Shown here: piece after piece, positions 16,308 through 25,313 of the stretch | How the letters are laid out: each line of letters begins with the position of its first letter | How positions within the stretch are numbered: position 1 is the first letter of the stretch | Source of the DNA: DASXRA01 sp036558905 | Lineage (GTDB): Bacteria > Actinomycetota > Actinomycetes > Mycobacteriales > Jatrophihabitantaceae | Assembly: GCA_036558905.1 (NCBI GenBank) | Contig: DATBER010000199.1 | Coordinates: 1 to 64,000, forward strand | Direction of reading: 5' to 3' | Length of the DNA stretch: 64,000 bases | Position numbers and translations under genes: made by a program | The notes under the pieces: generated by a model | What the model saw: only the letters and a program-made list of their open reading frames with translations | What the model was told of the DNA's origin: nothing | The model's database searches: none

Positions 16308-16853
16308 CTACCCCAGCGGGTCGGCCACTAGTGAGTCCGCTGCCTTCCGGCCGAGCGACTCGCCCCAGGCGCGAGCCCGATCGAGCTCGCCATCGAGCAG
16401 CTGGCTCTGCTTGTCCAATAGGAAGCTCTCCGAGTGCGCGACCATGTGGGCGCCGCGTCTGCGGAGCAACCGTGAGATGCGCCAGGACGCCCGGCCGGTC
16501 AGTAGAGCTAGCCCATCCAGGCGCGTGTCGAACGCGGCGGCCCGGCACGCGAGGTGGCCGACGGAATCGAGCCACTCTCGCACGCCCGCGCCCAACGCTT
16601 GCGGCTCGAGCGCTATGCGGTTGTCCGGCCGGCGGGCAGCGCTGGCCGCGAGCCGCCGGGTAGCTGGACGGCTCAGCCCGTGCATGTGGGTGGGCGCGCC
16701 GACGACGAGCAGGTCGACGATGGCGAGCTGGTCCGGCGTGGCCTGCTCGACCGGCAAGACCGTGGCGTACGGCGCGAGGCCGGCCGCGATGGCCTCAGCG
16801 ACGCCCCGGGTGTTGCCGTACATGGATTCGTAGACGACGGCGGCATGCATCAC
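16308..16853 (-). CDS. Flavodoxin family protein
   Basis: A 181-residue protein. The N-terminal phosphate loop VVYESMYGNTRGVAEAIAAG and the isoalloxazine-binding VVGAPTHMHGLSRP are clear flavodoxin features. The sequence between them and the C-terminus is longer than in electron-carrier flavodoxins, as in the flavodoxin-like domains of actinobacteria. It binds FMN and probably moves electrons at low potential; a partner could be the 2-oxoacid:ferredoxin oxidoreductase at 39710-44230 (inference). The GTG start overlaps the aldolase stop. Confidence 0.88.
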   Translation of the reverse strand: MMHAAVVYESMYGNTRGVAEAIAAGLAPYATVLPVEQATPDQLAIVDLLVVGAPTHMHGLSRPATRRLAASAARRPDNRIALEPQALGAGVREWLDSVGHLACRAAAFDTRLDGLALLTGRASWRISRLLRRRGAHMVAHSESFLLDKQSQLLDGELDRARAWGESLGRKAADSLVADPLG

Positions 16854-17752
16854 GACACCTCGCTCGGATATTCGCTCAGGATCTTGCGGAGCGCGTCGAC
16901 GAACCGCAGCGACTCGTCGTGTGGCCGCTGCCAGACGTTGCGGCCGAAGATGAGTCCGGTCGCTCCAGCGGCCATGGACTGGCGGGCCTTGTCGAGCATC
17001 GCGTCGTCACTGGCCTTGCTGCCGCCGGACACGAGTACGAGCGTCCGGTTGGCCGATCGCACGACCGCGTCGATGGCCTGCTGGCTGGTGAAGTCCTGCT
17101 CGTAGGGCTCCTTCACCGCTGTGATCCGCTCGGGATGCGGGAAGTTGACCTTCACGATGTCGGCGCCGAGCTCACTGGCGGTTCGCGCCGCGTAGTCGAC
17201 CGCGTAGAACGAGTCGCGTCCGCCTTTGGCCTCGATGGCAGCACCTCGTGGGTAAGCCCACACGATCAGCGGCATACCCAGGCGTACGGCGTCCTGCCGG
17301 ACACAGCGGTACTGTTCGAAGTCAACGGTTTGCGCCGGAGTTCCCACGTAGAGCGTGTAGCCGACCGCATCGGCGCCGAGTCGGACAGCGTCCTCGACTG
17401 TGGCGTTCAACGGCGACAAGGCCTCCGCGTCCGGGGGGATGTCGGTCTTTCCGTTCAGCTTGAGCACCAGCGGGATCTCGCCGGCGTAGTCCCAGTAGAA
17501 CTTCTCGGCCAGCCCGACCTGGACGACGATGCCGTTGAAACCGCCCTCCTGCGCGAGCTTGATCACGTAGCGGGGGTCGGAGGCTGACGGGTTGGCGAAG
17601 AAGTCGCGCGGACCGTGCTCCAAGCCCTGGTCGTACGGCAGGAACATCGCCGTGCCGTTACCCAGGCCGTGCTCGAAAAGGATCCGCGCCAACCGGGTCT
17701 TCTTGCCCGTATCGAGGCCGAGGCGGCTCAGGGCGGGTCGCGTGGCAGACAT
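16850..17752 (-). CDS. Class I fructose-bisphosphate aldolase (DhnA/archaeal type)
   Basis: A 300-residue TIM-barrel aldolase of the DeoC/LacD/DhnA group. Features are FLPYDQGLEHGPRDFF near the N-terminus, GYTLYVGTPAQ, PLIVWAYPRG, the Schiff-base lysine region GADIVKVNFPH, and LVSGGSKASDD plus GATGLIFGRNVWQR for phosphate binding. It interconverts fructose-1,6-bisphosphate and triose phosphates without a metal ion. The ATG at 17752 has GGGAG six bases upstream; the longer frame to 17944 is not conserved. First gene of the operon with flavodoxin and the 250-residue unknown. Confidence 0.9.
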   Translation of the reverse strand: MSATRPALSRLGLDTGKKTRLARILFEHGLGNGTAMFLPYDQGLEHGPRDFFANPSASDPRYVIKLAQEGGFNGIVVQVGLAEKFYWDYAGEIPLVLKLNGKTDIPPDAEALSPLNATVEDAVRLGADAVGYTLYVGTPAQTVDFEQYRCVRQDAVRLGMPLIVWAYPRGAAIEAKGGRDSFYAVDYAARTASELGADIVKVNFPHPERITAVKEPYEQDFTSQQAIDAVVRSANRTLVLVSGGSKASDDAMLDKARQSMAAGATGLIFGRNVWQRPHDESLRFVDALRKILSEYPSEVS

Positions 17753-17811
17753 TTCATGCTCCCATCCACGTAGGCGGCGGGATGGTCGGGTAGGTAGCGC
17801 GCCACAGACCC

Positions 17812-17825
17812 GAACCTTCGGCGGC
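17812..17825 (-). promoter_or_regulatory. Weak DosR-like box upstream of the aldolase operon
   Basis: The reverse complement reads GCCGCCGAAGGTTC, 59 bp before the ATG at 17752. The core CGAAGGT is intact but the outer bases deviate. A second half-site, CGAAGGTCCG on the same strand, lies at 17903-17912. Confidence 0.3.
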
Positions 17826-17912
17826 CCGACCACCCCGCAATACCAGTTCAGCCGAGCTGATGCCGAGGGGGCAGAGGCGACCGTCCTCGTCGGAGGGGAC
17901 CTCGGACCTTCG

Positions 17913-18215
17913 CTACTCGTCATGTGGGTCGCTTCGCGCGGCAAGGCGGACTCTCGCCAGGCGCACCGCCATCTCCGGCAGCGACTCGCGGCTTATCGAC
18001 CCATCCAGGTCGGCAATCGCCTGGACAACACAGGCACGGATCGTGCCGCCTGACACCGTGCCACCGAATTCGCGAAACAACTCGTCGACCAGGCGCCGGC
18101 CGTCGCTCGGGATGGTTGCGGTCACGTCGCAACTCCGGCCCGGCCGAGCCATTGCCCGCCGTGCCGCTTCGGTGTCGGGCAAGCTTCGCGCCACCGATCG
18201 ATCCAACCCGTGCAT
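17913..18215 (-). CDS. Small helical protein resembling three-helix-bundle dimerization domains
   Basis: A 100-residue protein. The core (RRLVDELFREFGGTVSGGTI, RACVVQAIADLDGSISRESL, PEMAVRLARVRLAA) looks like the short three-helix bundle proteins common in actinobacteria, in which one helix carries a (V/F)xxxVxxAxxDLxG pattern and another a LPEMAVRLAxxRL pattern. Function unknown; these proteins are thought to dimerize. The N-terminal ~25 residues are basic and Ala-rich, so the start could be one of the later codons. It lies 160 bp upstream of the aldolase in the same direction. Confidence 0.62.
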   Translation of the reverse strand: MHGLDRSVARSLPDTEAARRAMARPGRSCDVTATIPSDGRRLVDELFREFGGTVSGGTIRACVVQAIADLDGSISRESLPEMAVRLARVRLAARSDPHDE

Positions 18216-18358
18216 ACCGCTTCCCTAAAACCTTGATCGCCGACCGGGCGCGGTCACGTCACGAGGGCGTCCCGTGAGCGCCGCAATGTCGGCTACGGTG
18301 TGCCGACGCGGCCCAACCGACACGGGTTAAGCGTGCGATGCTGGACGGTGACCGGCCA

Positions 18359-18372
18359 GGGACGAAGGTCCC
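18359..18372 (+). promoter_or_regulatory. DosR-like box upstream of the ABC exporter
   Basis: GGGACGAAGGTCCC, one of the best matches in the window (5-bp arms GGGAC/GTCCC). It ends 79 bp before the GTG at 18452 and lies inside the upstream extension of the frame, so the longer start at 18338 is unlikely. Confidence 0.65.
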
Positions 18373-18451
18373 GAGGAGCGCGGGGCCTCGCACACTTGCG
18401 AGTGACGTTCGGCCCTACGTCCCGACCGCACCGCGCCGGACGATCAGCAGG

Positions 18452-19398
<947 letters not shown>

Positions 19399-19402
<4 letters not shown>

Positions 19403-20187
19403 CCAGTATCGCGGTGCGGCACGCACTCGCTCCGACACGCGACGTCTTTGCCATCACCTGGCGCAACCTGACGGTGGTGCGGCGGGTGCCGCGCCTTATG
19501 GTCTTCTCGACGATCCAGCCGCTGGTCTTCGTGCTGCTCTTCCGCTATGTCTTCGCCGGTGTCGCAAGCCTGTCGCTGCCGGGTGTCCCCTACGTCGACT
19601 ATTTGATGCCGGGCGTATTCGTGCAGGTGGCCGTGTTCGGCGCTATGAACACCACGATCGGCCTGGCCAGCGATTTGCAGAGTGGTTTGCTCGAGCGCTT
19701 CCGCTCACTGCCCATGGCCCGCTTCGCCGTGCTGGCCGGGCGGACCCTGGCCGACCTCGCCCGCAATGTCCTCGTGCTGGCATTGATGACAGTTGTGGGT
19801 TTCGCCGTCGGATTCCGGACCCACCGAGGCAGCTGGCTACTGCTCGGCGGACTGGTCCTGGTGCTGCTGTTCGGCTACGCGATGGCGTGGGTCTTCGCCG
19901 TGGTCGGGCTCGTGGTCGGCGATCCCGAGAGCGCTCTGGCCGCGTCCTTCCCGATCATGGCCCCGCTTGTGTTCGCCTCGTCGGCATTCATCCCGGTAGC
20001 GACCATGCCCGGCTGGCTGCAGGCGTTCGCTGCCCACCAGCCGGTGTCGGTCACGGCGTCCGCCGTCCGGGCGACGGTACTCGGCGGCCCGACCGCTACG
20101 TACGTGTGGCAGTCGCTGGCGTGGATCGCCGCCATCGTGGCGGTCTTCGCGCCCCTTGGCGCGTGGCGTTACCACCGAGCGTCGTGA
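19399..20187 (+). CDS. ABC-2 type exporter permease, DrrB type
   Basis: A 262-residue integral membrane protein with six predicted membrane segments (for example PLVFVLLFRYVFAGV, ARNVLVLALMTVVGFAVGF and the last near WIAAIVAVFAPLGAW). The ABC-2 signature region includes GVFVQVAVFGAMNTTIGLAS followed by DLQSGLLERFRSLPMARFAV, and the coupling segment FPIMAPLVFASSAFIPV. It forms the channel for the ATPase encoded just upstream. It ends 22 bp from the convergent sensor kinase gene. Confidence 0.92.
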
Positions 20188-20209
20188 GCAGCCGTGACCA
20201 GGTCGGGGA

Positions 20210-21937
20210 TTACAAGCGCGCGGTCCAGCACAGACGAGTGCCGGCGTCGTCGAGGATGGACAGCTCACCGTCGTTCCGCTCGGCCCGCTGCCGCAGGTTG
20301 TCCAGCCCGCTGCGCCGTTCGACGTCGCCGAGACCAATGCCGTTGTCGGCGACATCGATCGTCAGCCGGTCGGCCGTCGCGACGATCTCGACGTCGACCC
20401 GGGTAGCGTGCGCGTGCCGGGCCGCATTGGTCAGCGCTTCGCGTAACACCGCAACGGCGTCATCGGCCACCTCGTCACCGACGACGGTGTCGACCGGCCC
20501 GGCGAAGCGCACGCTCGGTGCGAACCCGAGCGTGTCGACCAGGTCGTTCACGATGCCCAGCAACCGGGTCCGGACCGTCTCCTGCTGCGGACCGATCGGC
20601 CCGCGTAGTTCGAAGATCGATGTGCGGATCTGCTTGATCGTGTCGTCGATGTCGTCGACGACCTGGCTCAGTCGCTCGGCCCGCGGGTCGTCGCGCAGGC
20701 TCGACGTGACCGTCTGCACCGTGAGCCCGGTGGCGAACAGGCGCTGGATGACGTGGTCGTGCAGGTCGCGGGCGATCCGGTCGCGGTCCTCAAGCAGGGC
20801 CATCCGCTGCTGGTCAGCGCGGGCGTCGGCCAGCTCGAGCGCCACCGACGCGTGGTTGGCGAACGTCATCGCCATGTCCAGCTCGACGTCGTTGAAGTGC
20901 CGCCGGCCGTGCAATCGGCCGACCATAAGGGCGCCGCGGCTGCCGGCCACGCCCGTCAAGGGAATGGCCATGACCGGCCCAACGGGGACGGCGTCGGACA
21001 GGTGCACCACGTATGTCTCATCTTGCTGCGTGTCACCGATCATCACGGGCCGTCCACTGCTGATCGCCAGGCCCGAAAGCGTCCCGTCAACCGGGTAGCG
21101 CGCGCCGACCAGTTTGTCGGCCCCGGCTCCGACTACGATATCTACAGCCAGCCCGGACGGATCGCCCTCCGCCGGTAGAACCACCGTCACCACGTCAGCG
21201 TCGGCCATCTCCAGCACGCTGCGCGCGATGAGCTGCAAGGGTCGCTCACCTTCGCTGGCCAATAGCTGACGAGTGATCTCGGTGGACGCCTGCAGCCATT
21301 CCTGCCGCCGGCGCGACTCGGCGAACAGCCGAGCGTTCTCGATGGCCGTCGCCGCGGTTGCGGCCAGGGCGGCCACCAACTCCTCGTCCTCTGCGCTGAA
21401 TTGACCTCCCTCGCGCTCGGTGAGGTAGAGGTTGCCGTAGACCTCGTTGCGGACCCGGATCGGAACGCCCAGGAAGCTCGCCATGGGCGGATGGTGGGCC
21501 GGGAAGCCGACGGACCGTCGATCGTCGCTGATCTTGGTCAGCCGGATCGGACGCGGATCGTCGATCAGCGCGCCGAGCAGGCCCTTGCCCTCCGGCAGGT
21601 GTCCGATCGCGGCGACCGTCTCGTCATCCATGCCGAGGTGAATGAACTGTTCGAGCCCGGTCTCCGGCGCGAGCACCCCGAGCGCCACGTAGCGGGCATG
21701 GACGAGATCCCGTGCGGCTTCGACGATCCGGCGCAACACGACGGGCAGAGCCAGATCGCCCACGATCGACCGGTTCGCTCTCAGCAACCCACGCAGCCGA
21801 TCCTGTGCCCCGATCACGTCGCTGGCGCGTTCGACCAGCTGACCGAGCAGTTGGTCGAGCTCCAGTTGCGGCACGTCGGGGTACCCGCCGACGTCCTCGT
21901 TTGCGGTCCCACCCGGGCCCTCCGCACGCGGTGCCAT
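20210..21937 (-). CDS. dosS: DosS/DevS-like GAF-domain sensor histidine kinase
   Basis: A 575-residue soluble kinase with two GAF domains (about 63-205 and 230-370) and a HisKA_3/HATPase module. The first GAF domain carries SVGFPAHHPPMASFLGVP with H148 and H149; M. tuberculosis DosS uses H149 in the same block as the haem ligand, so gas or redox sensing through haem is likely. The phospho-acceptor is H393 in RDLHDHVIQRLFATGL. The ATP-lid region is EALTNAARHAHA and DNGIGLG. No membrane segment. It lies downstream of the USP and regulator genes on the same strand and is the presumed partner of the regulator at 23033. Confidence 0.92.
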   Translation of the reverse strand: MAPRAEGPGGTANEDVGGYPDVPQLELDQLLGQLVERASDVIGAQDRLRGLLRANRSIVGDLALPVVLRRIVEAARDLVHARYVALGVLAPETGLEQFIHLGMDDETVAAIGHLPEGKGLLGALIDDPRPIRLTKISDDRRSVGFPAHHPPMASFLGVPIRVRNEVYGNLYLTEREGGQFSAEDEELVAALAATAATAIENARLFAESRRRQEWLQASTEITRQLLASEGERPLQLIARSVLEMADADVVTVVLPAEGDPSGLAVDIVVGAGADKLVGARYPVDGTLSGLAISSGRPVMIGDTQQDETYVVHLSDAVPVGPVMAIPLTGVAGSRGALMVGRLHGRRHFNDVELDMAMTFANHASVALELADARADQQRMALLEDRDRIARDLHDHVIQRLFATGLTVQTVTSSLRDDPRAERLSQVVDDIDDTIKQIRTSIFELRGPIGPQQETVRTRLLGIVNDLVDTLGFAPSVRFAGPVDTVVGDEVADDAVAVLREALTNAARHAHATRVDVEIVATADRLTIDVADNGIGLGDVERRSGLDNLRQRAERNDGELSILDDAGTRLCWTARL

Positions 21938-22039
21938 GCCCCGAACGGTAACTCCTCTTCCCCCCGAACGGGAGAACCTAGGTTGGCTGCCGATCGACGC
22001 CGCGCCGCCCGCCCGACGTCCGTGCCGGGCGGCGTCGGC

Positions 22040-22951
22040 TCACGCGAAGTCGGTGGCGAACGCGCTGCTGGATCCGGCGGCGACGTGGCGACGCTGGCCT
22101 ACGACGACGACGGGACAGGGTGCGCGGTGGGCGATCGTCGACGGGACGGGGCCCAGTCGGGTGCTCCACCGGTCGTCGCTGTGGTGGCAACCCACCACGA
22201 CGAGTTGGGCGTCGCGAGCCGCGTCGAGCAGGGCGGTGGCGGGGTCGGTGTCGGCCAGGGTGGGTTCGATGATCACGTCGGGGTAGGAGGTGGTGAGGCT
22301 GTCGAGCTCGTCGAGCAGGCCGGCCCCATCGCGCAGAGCCCGCACATCCAGGCCGGAGAAGGGATCGGGCTCGGTCTGCTGGTCGCGCATGGCCGAGACG
22401 GCGATCAGGGTCGCGTCGCGTAGCCGGGCCTCGTCGAGGGCGAATTGCAGGGCGAGGCGTCCTGAGTATGTGGGTGATACGCCGACCACCACCCGGGCCG
22501 CGCCGGGGCCGGGCGTGGTGTCGGACACGATCGCAACCGGGCAGTGGGCGTGGGCGGCCACGCGGTCGCTGACCGAGCCGAGGGCCCTGAGCAGGACGCT
22601 GCCGCCGTGTCCTTGGCTGCCCACGACCAGCAGGTCGGCCTGTGCGCTGAGGTCGATCAGCGCGTCGGCTGGTGTGCTGTGGCCGAGCCACGTCGTCACG
22701 ACCACCGAGGGTTGGCGGGCTGAGGCGGCGGCGGCGTGGTCGCGCAGCACCTGTTCGCCCACGTCGTCCAGGCTGTGGAAGGCCGGGGTGTTGCGGCCGG
22801 TCAGCAGCGCTGCGTCTTGCGGGTCGGGGGCGTGGGCGATGACGAGGGTCTGGCGGCGGATCCGGCATTCGTCGACCGCCCACAGCAGCGCCGAGCGGGC
22901 GGCCGGGGATCCGTCCACGCCGACGGCGACGTAGTTGGTGTTGGTGTTCAC
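22040..22951 (-). CDS. Universal stress protein, two USP domains
   Basis: A 303-residue tandem USP. Domain 1 has AVGVDGSPAARSAL and the ATP-binding G-x2-G-x9-GS pattern in VGSQGHGGSVLLRALGS. Domain 2 (VVVGVSPTYSGRLALQFAL) keeps the fold, but its equivalent loop VGCHHSDDRWSTRLGP lacks the glycines. The GTG start at 22951 has GAGGAGG seven bases upstream. It lies between the response regulator and sensor kinase genes and has its own box at 23005, so it may also drive the kinase. Confidence 0.92.
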   Translation of the reverse strand: MNTNTNYVAVGVDGSPAARSALLWAVDECRIRRQTLVIAHAPDPQDAALLTGRNTPAFHSLDDVGEQVLRDHAAAASARQPSVVVTTWLGHSTPADALIDLSAQADLLVVGSQGHGGSVLLRALGSVSDRVAAHAHCPVAIVSDTTPGPGAARVVVGVSPTYSGRLALQFALDEARLRDATLIAVSAMRDQQTEPDPFSGLDVRALRDGAGLLDELDSLTTSYPDVIIEPTLADTDPATALLDAARDAQLVVVGCHHSDDRWSTRLGPVPSTIAHRAPCPVVVVGQRRHVAAGSSSAFATDFA

Positions 22952-23004
22952 GCTGCCTCCTCGGGTACTAGCTTGAGGCTGCTCCCGCACGGGTGAGGAG
23001 GGCA

Positions 23005-23018
23005 GGGTCGGACGTCCT
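23005..23018 (+). promoter_or_regulatory. DosR-like box upstream of USP and sensor kinase
   Basis: GGGTCGGACGTCCT, 53 bp before the GTG at 22951, in the short gap after the response regulator gene. Confidence 0.55.
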
Positions 23019-23032
23019 GACCCGGGTTGGGC

Positions 23033-23680
23033 TTAGGTCCGGCGGATCTCCGCGCCGTAGACGGCGGCTTGGGTGCGGCGCTGCATGCCGAGTTTGGCGA
23101 GCACGCCGGAGACGTAGTTCTTCACCGTTTTCTCGGCCAGGAACAGGCGCTCGCCGATCTGGCGGTTGGTCAGCCCGTCGGCGATCAGCGACAAGATCTC
23201 GCGTTCACGCTCGGTCAGCGAGGCCAACCGGTCATCGCGCGGGGCGCCTTCGCGTAGGCGGGCCAGCAGCCGCTCGGTGACGGTGGGGTCGAGCAGCGAC
23301 TTGCCGGCCGCGACCTGCCGCACCGCCTCGACCAGCGAGGTGCCGCGGATCTCTTTGAGCAGATACCCCGAGGCGCCGGCCATGACTGCGGCGAAGATCG
23401 CGTCGTTGTCGTCGTAGGAGGTCAAGATCAGACACCGGATCTCGGGGTGGGCCGACCGAATGTCGCGACACACGTCGATGCCGCTGCCATCGGGCAGGCG
23501 GGCATCCAGCACGGCCACATCCGGGCGCACGGCCGGGATCCGGCGCAGCGCCTCGGCCGCGGTGCCGGCCTCACCCACAACCGACATGCCGGCCTCGGCC
23601 TCGAGCAGCTCGGCGATCCCCCGCCGCACGATCTCATGGTCATCGAGCAAGAAGACTCGGATATCAACGGGCTCATCCAT
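23033..23680 (-). CDS. dosR: DosR/DevR-like NarL-family response regulator
   Basis: A 215-residue protein. The receiver domain has LLDDHEIVRRGIAELLEAE, phospho-acceptor D59 in VAVLDARLPDGSG, then CLILTSYDDND and GYLLKEI. The LuxR-type DNA-binding domain reads LTEREREILSLIADGLTNRQ followed by FLAEKTVKNYVSGVLAKLG, in which FLAEKTVKNYV is identical to the recognition helix of M. tuberculosis DosR as I recall it. The ATG at 23680 follows GAGGAGG. It lies 41 bp after the nitroreductase gene, which has a box at its promoter, so the regulator probably controls its own synthesis. This is the likely master regulator of the window. Confidence 0.94.
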   Translation of the reverse strand: MDEPVDIRVFLLDDHEIVRRGIAELLEAEAGMSVVGEAGTAAEALRRIPAVRPDVAVLDARLPDGSGIDVCRDIRSAHPEIRCLILTSYDDNDAIFAAVMAGASGYLLKEIRGTSLVEAVRQVAAGKSLLDPTVTERLLARLREGAPRDDRLASLTEREREILSLIADGLTNRQIGERLFLAEKTVKNYVSGVLAKLGMQRRTQAAVYGAEIRRT

Positions 23681-23721
23681 CGCGGGTGCCTCCTCGCCGG
23701 AAGTATGCGCCGGCCGGGATG

Positions 23722-24720
23722 TCATCGGTCAGTCTCCACGACCACATCCTCCACCCGGCGCCGACGCGAGGCCGGTGTCTTGGGGGCCCGACCCACCCGC
23801 ATCAAGATGTGCGGGTGCATCTGCAGACCCAACTCGGTACGCAGCCGCTCACGGGTGGCCGCGATCTCCACTACCTGGGTGAGGGGGCTGGCCACATAGC
23901 CGTGCCGAGTGGCCTCCAACAGCACGTGCTCAAGCGCCTCACCGGCCCGCAGCCACGCCTCGGGCCGATCGGCCAACGTGCCCAGCAGCAGCAGACACTG
24001 GTTCACGGTCGAGTGCGTAGCCACCGGCAGCCACCCCACCCCACGCGTGTCGAAATCGCGAATCGGCACATCGTCGCCGGCGCCGGCATCCACATGCGGC
24101 ACCGCCAAACTCGGCACCCCGTCACGGCGCATCGGATCGTCACTCGTCCAAGCCCGCAGCTCGGCCCGATAAGCCGGATCGGCATTCTGCTCCCGGTCCG
24201 CCTCCTGACTCAACCGGGCCACCCAATACCGCTGCTCAGAATCGGTGACCTCATACAACTGCGCGTGCTCAGCGGCCGCGGCACTGACCAGAGCATCCAC
24301 CACCTCGGGTGGAACCGGATCGGTAGCGAAACGCCGACGGTTGGTCTGCCGCAACTCGATCACCGCATCCAACGCCGCCAGCACCGGCCACTCCCCGGCC
24401 GGCTCGCCAACCGTCAACCGGGCCAGCAGATCACGCTGACCCGGCTCCGGAAACCGCTCCACCACAACGTCATAGCCCGACGCCGCCAGCGCCACCCGCG
24501 CATTGAACAACGCACACCCACAACTGATCAGCATCTGCCGCCCGCTCGGATCCAACACCCGCAACCGACGACCACGATCAGCATGAATCTCCACCGACCG
24601 CCCAGAAATCACGAATCGCCACGGCTGCGTGTTATGCACCGACGGCGCCAGGATCGCGCGCGCCACCGCATGACGGAAAGCATGTGACAACGCCCGAGGG
24701 TTGCCAGTCTGTGTGGACAT
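23722..24720 (-). CDS. Acg-family nitroreductase-like FMN protein
   Basis: A 332-residue double-length nitroreductase of the Acg type. The signature ILAPSVHNTQPWRFVISG begins at about residue 23, followed by RLRVLDPSGRQMLISCG, ELRQTNRRRFATDPVPPEVV and a second half with VGWLPVATHSTVNQCLLLLG. In mycobacterial Acg proteins the fold dimerizes on itself, binds FMN tightly and lacks nitroreductase activity; flavin storage during dormancy has been proposed. It is co-directional with and 41 bp upstream of the response regulator. Confidence 0.92.
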   Translation of the reverse strand: MSTQTGNPRALSHAFRHAVARAILAPSVHNTQPWRFVISGRSVEIHADRGRRLRVLDPSGRQMLISCGCALFNARVALAASGYDVVVERFPEPGQRDLLARLTVGEPAGEWPVLAALDAVIELRQTNRRRFATDPVPPEVVDALVSAAAAEHAQLYEVTDSEQRYWVARLSQEADREQNADPAYRAELRAWTSDDPMRRDGVPSLAVPHVDAGAGDDVPIRDFDTRGVGWLPVATHSTVNQCLLLLGTLADRPEAWLRAGEALEHVLLEATRHGYVASPLTQVVEIAATRERLRTELGLQMHPHILMRVGRAPKTPASRRRRVEDVVVETDR

Positions 24721-24794
24721 CGCTATCGCCTGCTCCTCGTCAGTACTGGCCGCTTTGCCAGACGAGCATGCCGCGCGGCCGGGGCTCTGCAGAA

Positions 24795-24808
24795 GGGACG
24801 AACGTCCT
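24795..24808 (+). promoter_or_regulatory. DosR-like box upstream of nitroreductase and regulator
   Basis: GGGACGAACGTCCT, 74 bp before the ATG at 24720. One of the cleanest boxes. Confidence 0.65.
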
Positions 24809-24859
24809 ACGCGCGTGGGCGGAGGTCACGTCCGCAGGGGCCCATGTACCCGGTGTTAC

Positions 24860-24873
24860 GTGACCTTTGCTCA
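24860..24873 (-). promoter_or_regulatory. DosR-like box upstream of the 121-residue unknown
   Basis: The reverse complement reads TGAGCAAAGGTCAC, close to the box at 4859 (GGGGCAAAGGTCAC). It ends 53 bp before the ATG at 24927. It also sits in the dyad ACGTGA-N7-TCACGT. Confidence 0.45.
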
Positions 24874-24926
24874 CGTCACAGCGACACCGCGCTCGAGGAC
24901 GCTGGACGTGGACGAAGGAGCCCGCC

Positions 24927-25292
24927 ATGACCGACACCAGCACGCTGGCAAGAACGACAGATGACACCTCGGCGGTCGCGATCGTCGCCGACGGCCGGAC
25001 CATCGCGTCAGCTGACGTCCAGGGCCGCGGAACGTCCGTCCGGGTGAGCTTCAGCATCAGCCACGGCCATCTGCCGATTCAGGTTCGCCGCCGCCTCGTC
25101 GACGCCGTGTTCGAACTGCCCGAGGTGCGAGGTTCGCGGGCTGTGTTGGCCACTCTCCCGCTGGGCGATGTCGATCTCCTCAACGGATTGCGCGCACACT
25201 GCACCGCGATGAGCACACGGGCGGCCGGCGCGACCTGCCTCGTCGACGCGATCATGGACATCCGCGATGTGGACGAAGGTGCCGAGCGCTAG
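24927..25292 (+). CDS. Unknown protein, candidate DosR-regulon member
   Basis: A 121-residue protein with GAAGGAG seven bases before the ATG. The first ~20 residues are polar and disordered. The rest reads as one alpha/beta domain: VRVSFSISHGHLPIQVRRRL, VDAVFELPEVRGSRAVLATL, PLGDVDLLNGLRAHC, TCLVDAIMDIRDVDEG. The pattern of long helices between short strands suggests a small binding domain, but I do not recognise the family. It has its own box and a shared terminator with the carbamate-kinase-like gene. Confidence 0.75.
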   Translation: MTDTSTLARTTDDTSAVAIVADGRTIASADVQGRGTSVRVSFSISHGHLPIQVRRRLVDAVFELPEVRGSRAVLATLPLGDVDLLNGLRAHCTAMSTRAAGATCLVDAIMDIRDVDEGAER

Positions 25293-25313
25293 TGTCCCGC
25301 GCCGGGACACTAG
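25289..25313. terminator. Bidirectional terminator carrying both stop codons
   Basis: CTAGTGTCCCG-CGC-CGGGACACTAG, a perfect 11-bp stem with 3-nt loop. The TAG stops of the plus gene (25290-25292) and of the minus gene (25310-25312) lie inside the two arms. Confidence 0.8.

Noticed and set aside
24857..24876. GTGA-N7-TCAC dyad as a CRP/FNR-type site
   Set aside because: The spacer is 7 rather than 6 bp and the same bases fit the DosR-like consensus at the usual distance from the start.
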